64,000 nt of DNA, from positions 124,001-188,000 of the forward strand of contig CAJNDS010002270.1 in assembly GCA_905221605.1 (NCBI GenBank). The letters are read 5' to 3'. The notes below the pieces were generated by a model. It made no database searches and was not told the DNA's origin. It was given only the letters and a program-made list of their open reading frames with translations. A program made the translations under genes and the position numbers. How positions within the stretch are numbered: the stretch's first letter is position 1; each line of letters starts with the position of its first letter. Shown here in pieces: positions 1 to 10,881 of this stretch. Origin of the DNA: Symbiodinium natans. Taxonomy: Eukaryota > Sar > Dinophyceae > Suessiales > Symbiodiniaceae.

Positions 1-786
1 TTTTGAGTTTAGGGTTTAGAAGCCCAACAAAAGCAAAACGGAAAAAGAATAACCTTTTAAAAAATAGACCTCCACATTGAAATCCAAATGTCAGCTGTGT
101 TTGGCAGTTTGCAGCTGAAAGGGCTGGGACGGTTGGCTGTTCGGGCTTAATCTGGGAGTTAAAGGTGGCTTTAGTACTGATGGCCATGGCAGTGCGGTGT
201 GGGTGGCTTAGATCCCGAAATCGAGCGACTCTGGCCCCAAAAAAAAGTTAGAGACCAAAAAAAAAGTTAAGTTCAACACCGTGTTGAACCTAACTTTTCG
301 TGTTGGAAATCCTGCGTGTTTTTGCTGAATCCTACGTGGTTTTTGGGCTGTCGTGTGACGTGTTTCAGGGAAAAAAGTGGGAAATAAGGGTAAAAAAAGG
401 TCAAACGGCGTCGGTTTGTAGCCTTGCCGCCTGAAAAAACACGTAGGAAAACAGCAAAAACACGTAGGATTTCCAACGCGAAAAGTTAGGTTCAACACGG
501 TGTTGAACTTAACTTTTTTTTGGTCTCTAACTTTTTTTTGGGGTCAGAGTCGCTCGATTTCGGGATCTAAGCCACCCACACCGCACTGCCATGGCCATCA
601 GGACTAAAGCCACCTTTAACTCCCAGATTAAGCCCGAACAGCCAACCGTCCCAACCCTTTCAGCTGCAAACCGCCAAACACAGCTGACATTTGGATTTCA
701 ATGGGGAGGTTTGTTTTTTAAAATGTTTTTTTTTTTTTGTTTTTTCCGTTTTGCTTTTGTTGGGCTTCTAAACCCTAAACTCAAAA
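1..786. repeat. large inverted repeat (palindrome), arms ~350 bp
   Basis: The left arm (about 1-350) reads as the reverse complement of the right arm (about 436-786), with a spacer of about 85 bp. Paired landmarks are TTTTGAGTTTAGGGTTTAGA at 1 against its complement ending at 786, GTTCAACACCGTGTTGAAC at 271 against the near-identical copy at 491, and CCGCACTGCCATGGCCAT near 575 against its complement near 180. Mismatches are few. The left end coincides with the window edge, so the palindrome may extend further left. Open frames on both strands here mirror each other and are not credible genes. It could be a foldback or MITE-like transposon, or an inverted duplication. I do not recognise the family. 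Confidence 0.9.
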
Positions 787-950
787 CCCTAAACCCTTGA
801 CCCTAAACCCGAAAAAACAAATAAAACATCCAAAAACAAAGCAAAGACAGTTTCTAAATTGTCGCTCCGTGCAAACAGTTATTGCCCATTTCAGCGCCGA
901 AAACGGTCCCCCGACAGCCGAAAAAAACCAGTAGAGAAACCACCCCGGAA

Positions 951-1374
951 AGTCAGCAACAAGAAATTCAACACCCGGTGTTGATCTTACGGGCTTTCAC
1001 CGGCCTTGACTTTTGTTCGGCTCGAGCCATCACATACCAGAAAAAAGGACAGACGGTGAATTTCGCATGGGTGTGGCACCCGAAAAGTTAGTCGCGAAAA
1101 AAACTGTCTGGCAAAATCAGCTACAATAGTTCCAACACCCCATGTTGAACTTAAGGTTTTCACTGACCTTAGCTTTTCTTCGCCTCGAACCAACGCCAAC
1201 CAGAAAGAAATGACAAATAATGCATATCGCATGGTGGTGGCCGCCCGAAAAGTTCGTAGAAAAACGGCCCTGCAAAATTAGCGACAATACTCCCAACACA
1301 CTGTGTCGAACTTAAGGGTTTTCACTGACATTTATGGTGCTTTCGGTTCCAACCATAAACCGCGGGTGCAACTA
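951..1374. repeat. ~162-bp tandem repeat, about 2.6 copies
   Basis: Diverged units begin near 951, 1114 and 1276 (the last partial). Each has an AAATCAGC(T)ACAATA-like start, a core CAACACC..GTTGAAC, a TTTTCACTGAC segment, an ACCAGAAA segment and CCCGAAAAGTT. The core palindrome matches the inner palindrome of the 1-786 inverted repeat, which suggests a common origin. No gene is evident. Confidence 0.7.
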
Positions 1375-1689
1375 GAGCAAATGCGCGTGAGCCCGCTGCA
1401 AGCGCTTAACTTGGAAGCTAAGGTCAGCCATGGCAAGGCTATAGGGGGGGTAGGGCTTGCTTCTGGCCAGGTTCTTCGGGAATCTGAGGCTCATGGAGGT
1501 TCACGGGCGGGACGCCGGCCCTTAGCAAACAGTAAAACATGTTGGTTCGCTGCTGTGGGTGTGCAGAGCCTTCAAATGGTTGTTCAGTCCAAAAAAAAGC
1601 AAGCATGCACTCCCAACCCCTATATGAGGAGTTAGCGCCGATTGGTGTCGAACTCACCTTCCCGAAACCTGGTTCGCGAAATTTACCAG

Positions 1690-4600
1690 TTTCAGGGTTT
1701 GAGTAGGGTTTAGGGGGTTTAGGGGGTTTAGGGGTTTAGGGGTTTAGGGGGTTTAGGGGGCTTAGGGTTCAGGGTTATCCTTTAACCATGAACCACAAGC
1801 CTAAACCCTCCTCCTGAGAGCGCTGAAGCTCAGTTGCTGACCTCTTAACCCAAAACCCTAAGCCCTAAACCCTAAACCCTGAACCCCAAACCCTACACCC
1901 TAAACTCTCACACCCCCCCCCCCCCTTCCTCCGGAGAATGCTGAAGCTCAGTTGCTGACCGTGGCGAATCCGCAAGCCAAGTACCCCATCTCCTTTCCCA
2001 TCCAGATCTCTGGGACGGAGGCTGGGGGCCTTTATCTACTATTGCTGAAACAACCCCGAAAAAGTGAAGATATTCTTTCTTATTACAGGGAATATGTTTT
2101 TGAATTCTTTTGGGGTTCATAGCAGATAGTAGTTATCTACTGGTTCTCAGTATGGGATGAGGGAGTTAGGTAGCTTCTGGAATCCCTTGAAGGGAAATAC
2201 AGGGGGATAAATTGTTACAGTTCAGGGGTTTAGGGGTTTGGGGGTCTATAGTTTAGGGCGTTTTGGGCGATTTGGGCGTTTGGGGTTGAACTGGAAATGA
2301 AGACTCGTACCCCCCCCCGGTTTCCCTGAATGTGCTCCGAATATGGCGCTTATACTACGTTAAGGATCTATAAGAAAGGGTCGCCACATCCCAAGGGTAC
2401 AACCATAAGGGCTAAGGTACAACCCCTAGATGCACCCTGAGGACCCTGAGCCACCCTGAAGCCTAAACCTTAAACCCTAAAGGGTTTAGGGTTTAGGGTT
2501 TCGGGTTTAGGGTTTAGGGTTTAGGGTTTGGGGTTTAGGGTTAGGGTTTAGGGTTTAGGGTTTAAACCCAACGCCCCCCTAAACCCCTAAGTGGATTAAA
2601 CACCGTCTTCTTCCTAGCTTACTCTCAAACCGAGGATCTCAACAAGCTACTCCCGAGGGTCCAATGTACCGAAATAGGAAATACTTGGGCCTTTAAGGCA
2701 AGAGTTGAGGTTCTTGGGTTTCGGATTTCGGGTTTAGGGTTTGCGGTTACTCCTAAACTCCCGTACCCAAAACACTATACAACCTAAAAGCACTGAACCC
2801 TAAACCCTAAACCCTAAGCCCTAAACCCTAAACCTTAAACCCTAAACCCTAAACCCTAAACCCTAAACCCTAAACGCTCTCTTCCTTTCAGCTGGACAGG
2901 AGAACTCCAACGTCGCCAGGCGATTGCAGGCGCTGGGTTCTAGAGGGTTTAGGGTTTAGGGTTTAGGGTTTAGGGTTTAGGGATTTTTGTTGGTGCTCAG
3001 GGCCTTGAGGGCTTAGGGTTCTAAACCGCAGCCCCTGAACGGTATCCCGATAGATCCTACACGGCCGTACATAGCCCGACATACTCGTACCTCCTTACAA
3101 ACCTGGACAGACCCCCTGAAACCTGAACCTTTAGGGTTTAGGGTTTAGGGTTTAGGGTTTAGGGTTTAGGGTTTAGGGTTTAGGGTTTAGGGTTTAGGGT
3201 TTAGGGTTTAGGGTTTAGGGTTTAGGGTTTAGGGTTTACCCTAAACCCCTAAACGCAACCTGAGCCTTAAACCCCAACCGTTGCTAACAGATCCTTCCTT
3301 TGCAGCCGGGGGTCCCCTGTACGACACTAACTAGACTTCGGGACTTCTAGGGTTTAGGGTTTAGGGTTTAGGGTTTAGGGTTTAGGGTTTAGGGTTTAGG
3401 GTTTAGGGTTTAGGGTTTAGGGTTTAGGGTTCAGGGTTCAGGGTTCAGGGTTTAGGGTTTAGGGTTTAGGGTTTAGCGGTATCTTGTGTAGCGCCCTTGC
3501 TGATCAAGACTTGACGATCGGCGGGCTTGGCAAGTGCCTTAGTAGGTGCACGAGTGCACTTTGCATTTTTTGGGATACTATAGCCCCCTATAGAACTGAG
3601 AGTGTACACTTTTGGGGAGGGCTATGAACTCAGCAACTAAGAAGTAGAGCTATAAGTGCCCTGAAATTGGGTCTATCCTTCTCAGTAGGGGGCCCTAGGT
3701 GTGACTGGAGCCTTAAACCCTAAACCTTAAACCCTAGACCCTAAACCTTAAACCCTAAACCCTCAACCCTAAACCCTAAGCCCTAAAACCCTAAACCCTA
3801 AACCTTAAGTTACCATCACCTCACACACCGCAGTTGTCGGACGAGCCGCGCACATACTCGTGGACGGCCAGGGCCTTGATCTTTCTAAGGGTAGTTTAGG
3901 GTTTAGGGTTTGGGGGTTTAGGGTTTAGGCTTTGGGGTTTAGGGCTACATGAATCTATCACCGTGGTGGAGGTTTACCTTGGACCCCAGTAGGAGTAAAC
4001 CCGAATTAAACCCCAACTCTAAAACCCTAAACCCTAAACCCTAAACCTCAACCCCAAAACCCCCCAACCCTAAACCATGTTTTCGTTCGGTGGGGGCCAC
4101 TTCTGTCCCGTTCCCCTCAAGCCCTGAGCCAGAGACCTCCACAGTGCTTCGGGTTTAGGGTTTAGGGTGTAGGGCTTAGGGTTTAGGGTCTAGGGTTTAG
4201 GGTTTAGGGTTTAGGGCTGGGGTTTAGGGTTTAGGGGGGTTTAGGGTTTAGGGTTTAGGGTTTAGGGTTTAGGGTTTAGGGTTTAGGGTTTAGGGTTTAG
4301 GGTTTAGGGTTTAGGGTTTAGGGTTTAGGGTTTAGGGTTTAGGGTTTAGGGTTTAGGGTTTAGGGTTTAGGGTTTAGGGTTTAGGGTTTAGGGTTTAGGG
4401 TTTAGGGCTGGGTTAGGGCTCTCAGAGTCGGGTTTGGCGTTTAGGGTTCAGGGGGAATTTTCGAATTCCTTCCACCTGCGACCTTCAAACAGGGAGCGAA
4501 GCAAGTGCGCCAGGCGATTAGGGTCTAGGGTTTAGGAGGGTTTAGGGTTTAGGGTTTAGGGTTTAGGGTTTAGGGTTTAGGGTTTAGGGTTTAGGGTTTA

Positions 4601-5100
4601 GGGTTTAGGGTTTAGGGTTTAGGGTAGCTGCAGCTGTATCTTGTTCTAGGCCTGGGTGTTGAAAGCCTGGGCGAACAGATTTAATTGAACCCGCTGTTCT
4701 GGTTTGCCGAGGAACTGTGGGATGGGGGTTTGGGGGCTTGGGCTTCCCACAAATACTTGGAGGATTGGAGGATCGGGAATGTAGTACGTAGCCTTTAGGT
4801 AGGTTTGCTTAGGTCGGGTAACCCCAATTGCAGTCCCTCTAACCTGACATATCGCTATGCTTCGTACCTAAACCCCTAAGCCCGAAGCCCCTAAACCCCC
4901 CGAACCGAAACCCTACTAAGTTCCCCGACCCTAGCACCCTCTGGTTCCACATACATGATTATTATATACTTGGGCCGCAAAGTTCCGATGTAATGCCTTA
5001 TTGAGATTTTTGAGGTCCACGGACCCTAAGTCCCAAACTCGAAACTCTAATGATTAGAGTTCCCTAAACCCTAAACCGAGGGTATGCCTCAGCGGTCAGT
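1690..5100. repeat. interstitial telomere-like matrix with short islands
   Basis: Long TTTAGGG/CCCTAAA tracts (for example 2480-2570, 2800-2875, 3130-3240, 3350-3475, 4195-4405, 4540-4625) alternate in orientation with 50-150 bp unique islands. The islands include 1936-2030 (open frame), 2881-2945, 3539-3641 (family C hairpin), 3833-3890 and 4640-4860. The sequence GAGAAYGCTGAAGCTCAG occurs twice, near 1811 and 1933, inside otherwise different islands. No product is assignable. Confidence 0.75.
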
Positions 5101-5106
5101 CCCCAG

Positions 5107-5166
5107 GTCTTGGCTTACTACCCCAATCCGGACTACGACCCAGACTTGGCAGAGGAGGGATCAAGG
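5107..5166 (+). CDS. exon candidate, unknown product
   Basis: A 60-nt open segment between CCCCAG and a GT donor formed by the first heptamer of a telomeric tract (AAGG|GTTTAG). It starts and ends in phase 0 and reads VLAYYPNPDYDPDLAEEGSR. The acidic/proline composition is protein-like. The product is unknown. It is flanked by TTTAGGG tracts. Confidence 0.4.
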
Positions 5167-5410
5167 GTTTAGGGATCAAGGGTCTAGGGTTTAGGGTTTA
5201 GGGTAGTTTAGGGTTTAGGGTTTAGCGTTTAGGGTTAACAAGGGTTCTCGGGGCTCTACATGATTTCACAGCTGCGCCCCAGTCCAGCCTGAACAGCCCT
5301 GACTTCTTACAACTCCCAACGCCCGACCCTACTTATCAACCAATAGGGTTTAGGGTTTCGGGTTTAGGGTTTAGGGTTTAGGGTTTAGGGTTTAGGGTTT
5401 AGGGTTTGGG

Positions 5411-5542
5411 GTACTGATTACTTGACCAATTATAACTGTACTTACAACCCACTTGTGAGCCCCAAAAGTGCCCCAACAGGGTCATAACTGGGTTATAAGT
5501 ACAGTTATACTTAGGTGAAGAAGCACTATGAACCTCCAAGTA
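5411..5542. mobile_element. MITE-like foldback element, family A
   Basis: A hairpin with the family A core (AATTATAACTGTACTTA ... AAGTACAGTTATA) and a right end with CCTCCAAGT. The left terminal ACTTGGAGG is degraded. It matches the copies at 15902, 27458, 36044, 57010 and 58844. Confidence 0.65.
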
Positions 5543-5712
5543 TACCCTGAACCCTGAGCCCGCCAAATTCTATCACCCAAGCCCCGAAAACGCCCCACAA
5601 CTTTCAGGCCATACCTCAATAGGGAATACTTGGGCCTTGAGGGTGAGGGTTGTTAGGGTTTAGGGTTCAGGGTTTAGGGTTTAGGGCTTAGGGTCCGAAA
5701 TTGGGTTTTTGG

Positions 5713-5958
5713 TGCCCACGTAGATAATGGGGAGAGCCTTAGATGGGTCCCTACTACCCCCCTCTATACTACACTCCCACCGCCAGGTTCCCCCCTTGAA
5801 TAACCTTCCTTGGGCATCATTATCCCCAAATAGCCTTAATTATGGGGGGAACCGCGGGGGTGGGGGGGGGGGGGGGGGGGGGGAGGGGCCCTGAACCCTA
5901 AACCCTAAACCGGGGTAGCATAGAGGGGGGGTAGTTTGGAGGGGGGTATTGGAACCCA
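5713..5958. mobile_element. foldback element containing a poly-G run
   Basis: The left part GGGTCCCTACTACCCCCCTC pairs with GAGGGGGGGTATTGGAACCC-like sequence on the right. A second stem, GGTTCCCCCC / GGGGGGAACC, and a G homopolymer near 5863-5884 lie inside. The element ends directly before the exon-like island at 5959. Confidence 0.5.
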
Positions 5959-6039
5959 TGATTCGAGGAGCTCCTCAACGATCCGAACAATCCCTACACC
6001 GTCGATCAGTACAAGCTCCTCGGCTTCAAGTTCTTGTTT
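5959..6039 (+). CDS. exon candidate, unknown product
   Basis: An open frame containing FEELLNDPNNPYTVDQYK followed by LLGFKFLF, with helical and aromatic composition typical of coding sequence. It lies between a foldback element and a TTTAGGG tract. The splice sites are not certain. The family is not recognised. Confidence 0.4.
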
Positions 6040-6049
6040 GTTTCGGGCT

Positions 6050-7430
6050 TGGGGTTTAGGGTTTAGGATTCAGGGTTTTGGGTCTAGGGTTTAGGGTTTA
6101 GGGTTTAGGGTTTAGGGTTTAGGGTTTAGGGTGTAGAACCCCAAACCCTGAACCCAACACTCTAGACCCAGTAGGACCCTTATTCGTTAAGTGTTAAGCA
6201 TTCATTTCCTGCAAAAGACCCCGTTCCAAAACCAAAACAAGCAAAACTCCAGCCTGCTTCTGTGGTCTAGGGTTCAGGGTTTACAGTTTAGAGCTTTAGG
6301 TTGCTGGGCCTCCCACCGTAGAAACGCATCAGCGGACTTCCCATGAGAGCTGCCCTGAGCACAAGCCTCCACAACACCCGGAGATCTAAACCCTGAACCC
6401 TGAACCCTAAACCCTAAACTCCATAAACCCCCTAAGCCCTGAACCCTAAACCCTAAAGCCTCATGGAGATGACAGGGGTCCTACGGTGCGGCCAGACTGC
6501 TACACGTTGCCTACTTTTACGGGTTTAGGGTTTGGGGTTTAGGGTTTAGGGTGTGGGTTTTAGGGGCTCAACGACGCTCTGAACCTTCAATGTTCAAAGG
6601 TTCAATCAGGTTTAGAGGTGCGTTTGGAGATATAGGGCCTGTAAGGGAGGGGGCTTCATGGGGGGTATAGGTACGCAGGGAAATTTTCGGGCAAGCCTAG
6701 GGAGTGGTTGGGCGCTTCCTTAACCACCCTACAATAGAGGGGTACTCTGAATGTTGGGGGCCGCACTGGCCGACAAAAAGGAGCACAATCGACAGAAGCG
6801 ACCCTCACCCCAAAAGTCCAGACCTTATCCCCCCACTCCCAGATACAAGGGCTTCTGCAACTCTAAGCCCTAAGCCCTAAACCCTAAACCCTAAACCCTA
6901 AACCCTAAACCCTAAACCCTGAACCCTGAACCCTGAACCCTGAACCCTGAACCCTGAACTCTGAACCCTGAACCCTGAACCCTGAACCCTAGCCCCCCAA
7001 AAGCCCAGGTACGTGGACCAATCGGCTCGTTTTGCTCCGATCTCAGCTCGCTGGTGGAGGGAAGGCTTAGTGTACACCTTGGGGAACCCTAAACACTAAA
7101 CCCTAAACCCTAAACCCTAATCCAAAAGGGTTCCAAAGAACTTCAGGGCTGTAGGCTTTCTGGCGCAGAGGGATCTGCACTCCCACGTACATCAAGGTTA
7201 TCTAAAGGATGTTCGGGTGTAGGGTTTATAGGGTTTATAGGATTTATAGGGTTTATAGGGTTTCTAGGGTTTATAGGGTTTATAGGGTTTCTAGGGTTTC
7301 TAGGGTTTATAGGGTGTCTGGGGTTTATAGGGGTTTATAGGGTTTATAGGGTTTATAGGGTTTCTGGGATTTATGGGGTTTATAGGGTTTATGGGGTTCA
7401 TAGGGTTTATAGGGTTTACGGTTTCGTGTT
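6050..7430. repeat. telomere-like tracts, degenerate variants and small islands
   Basis: (TTTAGGG)n at 6075-6130 and (CCCTGAA)n near 6920-6990. An unusual (GGGTTTATA)n array lies near 7220-7420. Exon-like islands near 6324-6388, 6753-6845, 7012-7085 and 7150-7212 have open frames but no recognisable motif. Confidence 0.7.
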
Positions 7431-7437
7431 CCTGGAG

Positions 7438-7558
7438 ATCCCTCGAATCCTACGACCCCCCCTGGTGAAAGACCGCTGCGCGTGGCCAGCTATGAAGTTC
7501 ACTGATGCGCCTGTGGCCGGCCTAGATGAGCGTGAGCCTCATCGGCGAAAATTATCGG
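7438..7558 (+). CDS. exon candidate, unknown product
   Basis: A 121-nt open segment after CCTGGAG and before GG|GTTTAGGG. The frame includes PPLVKDRCAWPAMKFTDAP and then AGLDEREPHRRKL. It is longer than most chance frames in this window. No family is recognised. The downstream donor is formed by the telomeric repeat. Confidence 0.4.
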
Positions 7559-8189
7559 GTTTAGGGTTTCGGGTTTAGGGTTTAGGGTTTAGGGTTTAGG
7601 GTTTAGGGTTTGCATCAAGTTACAGTTGTGGACGTCCCCTCTACTCAGATTGCGCCCTTTTCCCCGCTGTACGACGGCACGCCGGAACAAGCCGGACCTC
7701 GCCGGTGTAGGGGCCTGAAATGGAACGTCCTTGTCCAAGTTGCTGTTGGCTGCTGAGCATGGCTGCTGGGAGTCCGGGAGCCACCATTCCAGAAAGGCGT
7801 TATACCCTACTTTGGAGTAGACCCTGGAAAACAAAGTATACACTTTTTGGGTCCCTGTTATAGACCAAACAAAGCATTAAAGCATAGAACTCGAAACCCT
7901 AAGCTCTAAGCCCTAAACCCTAAACCCTAAACCCTAAAACTCCAAACCCCAGTATAGGATTAGATTGTTTGGGGTCTCCGCTCCGGCGCGGCGCTTCGAC
8001 AACGAACCCTAAACCTATAGGGTTTAGGGTTCAGGGTTTTAGGGTTTGGGGTTTAGGGTCTAGGGTCTAGGGTCTAGGGTCTAGGGTCTAGGGTTTAGGG
8101 CTTGGTTTAGGGTTTAGGGTTTAGGGTTTAGGGTTTAGGGTTTAGGGTTTAGGGTTTAGGGTTTAGGGTTTAGGGTTTAATTAGGGTTT

Positions 8190-8440
8190 AAGGTCTATAA
8201 CCATAAGTGTATAACACACTTATAACTGTAGTTATAACCCACTTGTGAGCACCTTAAAGTAACCTAAAAGGGTAATTATTGGGTTCCAAGTGCAGTCGTA
8301 ATTTGGGTACTAATTATCATGAGCCTCCAAGTAAGGGACCACACTAAGGGCTCATGGTTAAGTAGCCTAGTGTGCTTACAATTGGGCTATAAGTACAGTT
8401 ATTATAGGTTGCTAAGTACCCTGAACCTCCAAGTAAGCTT
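8190..8440. mobile_element. two adjacent or nested family A foldback copies
   Basis: Two ATGAGCCTCCAAGTAAGG / CTGAACCTCCAAGTAAG right ends (about 8320 and 8425), each preceded by the AAGTACAGTTAT-type core. They look like overlapping or nested copies of family A. Confidence 0.55.
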
Positions 8441-8539
8441 GGCTGGAGTGTTCCACGTGGTTCTTCTGGGGTCTGGCGGCTTCCCGCGCATTTCTGCCTA
8501 AACCCTTGTCACTCGCTCGACCCGAAACCTAAGCCCTAA

Positions 8540-8830
8540 GCCCTAAACCCTGAAATCGTGCTTTGGAATACCGTGATAATACATAATATTTGCTTGAGAA
8601 CCACCAAAAGATGAAAGTTCATTATCCCAAGATTACCCTTAGACGGAGAATATCTTTATTGGTTGGCGGGCTCTTAAGCAAATGGTAGACTACTATTTGC
8701 ATAAGAACCCCAAAAGAATTTAAAAGCAAAAATAATAATGATGATAATAATAATCCCTGTGTTATCCTTAAAAAGGAAGAATATTGTTATTTTTCGGGGT
8801 TCTGAAGTAATTAGTAGTAGATAAGGGATG
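8540..8830. mobile_element. AT-rich foldback element
   Basis: AT-rich segment with CTACTATTTGCATAAGAACCCCAAAAGAA and a partner GGGGTTCTGAAGTAATTAGTAG; also ATAATA trinucleotide runs. A related sequence lies at about 2030-2140 (ATCTACTATTGCTGAAACAA ... GCAGATAGTAG). Probably a further MITE family. Confidence 0.45.
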
Positions 8831-9375
8831 CTCGAGGGCATACAGGGATCTGTATTGGGGGGGCTTCCTAGGGCAGCAGCTAGAAGGATTGAAGGCCCCT
8901 TCCAGTGACCTTGCCGGGCATCCCTTAGAAAACCCTAAACCCTAAACCCTAAACCCTAAACCCTAAACCCTAAACCCTAAACCCTAAACCCTAAACCCTA
9001 AACCCTAAACCCTAAACCCTAAACCCTAAACCCTAAACCCTAAACCCTAACCCTAAACCCTAAACCCTAGGGTTTAGGGTTGCGGGTTTAGGATTTGTGC
9101 TTTTCAACCTGCTCTGGGTTCCGTGGTTGCTGAGTGTCGTCTAGATGAATTGCGAGGATGCGGAGTAGTACCATTACCACTAGTCCCTTTCATCAGCAAA
9201 TCGTGAGTTTCGGAACGCGTGTGGGTGCTACAAAGTGTAGCTTATATGTCTTTAGGCAGAAGCTATGTAGGGCTCAGGTTCTGGGGCCAAGCCCCCTTAG
9301 CGGTAGATGCTCTGTTGCTCCTTAAGTCACTGGCGAACCTGGACTAGGGGCCCGAAGCGTATAAACCCCAAAAAC

Positions 9376-9475
9376 TTGGGATGTTCCCCCCGTATACAAA
9401 GAGTCCTTAATAGGGATAATAGTACCCCCAGTATAGTCCCTATTAAGGATTGTTGGCATAAGGGGGAACATCCCA
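9376..9475. mobile_element. MITE-like foldback element, family B
   Basis: Terminal inverted repeats TTGGGATGTTCCCCC and GGGGGAACATCCCA with an inner stem CCTTAATAGGGA / TCCCTATTAAGG. Flanks read CCCCAAAAAC and CCCCAAAACC, an approximate target duplication. Confidence 0.75.
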
Positions 9476-9506
9476 GCCCCAAAACCATAAACCCTAAGTC
9501 CTAAAG

Positions 9507-9617
9507 CTTGCACACGAAACGAGCGCCAAGGACACCAAAGACCAGCGCCTCTTCCGAACGGATCCGCCCGGGGCTTGGGTGAAGCCATCCGGGTCATCAA
9601 GCTTTGGGTGGACGCAG
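9507..9617 (+). CDS. exon candidate, unknown product
   Basis: A 111-nt open frame between a telomere-repeat-derived island and TTTGGGG. It includes ETSAKDTKDQRLFRTDPPGA and then WVKPSGSSSFGWTQG. The composition is protein-like. No family is recognised. Confidence 0.35.
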
Positions 9618-9728
9618 GGATTTGGGGTCTAGGGCACCTAAGACCCTAAACTCTGAACCCTAAGCCCAAAACCCTAAACCCTAAACCCTAAACCCTAAAC
9701 CCTAAACCCTAAACCCTAAACCCACACC

Positions 9729-10098
9729 CTGAAGGGCAAGAACCCCAAGGAAATGCTCAGCAGTATTCTCCATGACGAGCGAAGCTATCGCGAACTGGCG
9801 ACCCGACGCGCTGTTCACTTGCGGTACATGGTTCCGAGACCGTTTGCCCAAGCAATCAACTCCCTCTGCCTCCGGAACGGTTTGCACCAGGAAAGCTTCC
9901 TGGTCTGCGTGGAGTCTAACAGTACTCGGCTCGAGCATCCACGCACAATGCTCGGCTCCGACCTCTCAGTGTCGATGACATTCTTGATGCTCCTGCTGAA
10001 GAAGATGATGCTGAACATAGGCATAGGTTGGAAGCTAAGAAACGTGGTGTCTTGCTTGCCCTTCAGAAACGCTGCTCCATGACCTTAGGATTTAGGGC
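9729..10098 (+). pseudogene. longer intronless frame with apparent frameshift
   Basis: Frame 1 (9729-9919) reads KGKNPKEMLSSILHDERSYR, then ELATRRAVHLRYMVPRPFAQ and further. Around 9917-9925 the protein-like signal moves to another frame (9920-10098) with LRPLSVDDILDAPAEEDDAE and then RHRLEAKKRGVLLALQKR. The first frame formally stays open to 10082, but its later residues look less coding-like. The best explanation is a retrocopy or fragment with a small indel, or a very short intron. No family is recognised. There are no telomeric repeats inside, unlike the neighbours. Confidence 0.4.
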
Positions 10099-10099
10099 A

Positions 10100-10360
10100 G
10101 GGTTCAGGGCTTTGAAGGTTTTTGATTTAATAGGTTAAGTCTAAGTACCAAGCCCGCCTACTCAAACCCTAAGCCCTAAACCCTCAAACAAGTCTACCCC
10201 AGAGCCAAGCCACGGTCTGTCAGCCACGACCCACCTCACCCTAAACCCTAACCCTAAGCCCTAAACCCTAAACCCTAAACCCTAAAGCCCCCCTAAATTC
10301 TAAACCTTAAGCCCTAAACCCTAAACCCTAAACCCCTTCAATCGCGTAGGGCTTGGGCTT
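10100..10360. repeat. telomere-like tracts, no gene seen
   Basis: Degenerate CCCTAAA tracts with two small islands (10185-10240 and 10340-10360). Nothing recognisable. Confidence 0.6.
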
Positions 10361-10363
10361 AGA

Positions 10364-10441
10364 GGAACACATGAAAACTGTGACTACACACGCCTGTATG
10401 AATACCACAAAAGCGAGGGGGGGGCACTGATCTTAGCAACA
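10364..10441 (+). CDS. exon candidate, unknown product
   Basis: An open frame GTHENCDYTRLYEYHKSEGG after GGGCTTAGAG. It is followed by a CCCTAAA tract. It may belong with the next exon candidates at 10479, 10713 and 10882, all on +. Confidence 0.35.
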
Positions 10442-10478
10442 ACCTAAACCCTAAACCCTCAACCCTCAACCCTCTAAC

Positions 10479-10601
10479 TTGAAGCTGCACATGCGCAAAC
10501 CTACAGGCGTAGTCTTCTATGAGGCACACCCCACTCCCATCTCACTGTCGTCCCTTTTTGGGGTGCCCTGGGCTCTCGTAATCTTCCCGCTGCTAAAAGG
10601 C
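10479..10601 (+). CDS. exon candidate with hydrophobic segment
   Basis: 41 codons open in phase 0 and ending at GGC|GTTTAG. The frame contains KLHMRKPTGVVFYEAHPTP followed by ISLSSLFGVPWALVIFPLL. The second part is hydrophobic enough to be a membrane segment. The product is unknown. Confidence 0.4.
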
Positions 10602-10712
10602 GTTTAGGGTTTAGGGTTCAGGGTGTAGGGTTTGGGGTTTAGGGTTTGGGGTATGGGGTTTAGGGTTTGGGGTTTAGGGTTTAGGGTTTAGGGCCTGGTT
10701 TTCTCTTGCCAG

Positions 10713-10795
10713 GCGATAAGGATTCTGGATCCCAGGAACCCGCACTGAAACCTTTTAAGGCCTCAAGACATAACAGCCTTTGCCTTCACACCTGG
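10713..10795 (+). CDS. exon candidate, unknown product
   Basis: Bounded by TTCTCTTGCCAG and TGG|GTTAGT, good acceptor and donor shapes. The frame reads DKDSGSQEPALKPFKASRHN and continues SLCLHTW. No family is recognised. Confidence 0.4.
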
Positions 10796-10881
10796 GTTAG
10801 TGTTTAGGGTTTAGGGGTTAGTTTTGTGTTATTTTTTCCCAAAACCCTACCCCCCCCCCCCCCCCCCAAAAAAAAGCCCTG

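Noticed and set aside
208-498. Minus-strand frames of 67-96 codons
   Set aside because: Inside the large palindrome. The same sequence is open on both strands because the arms mirror each other.
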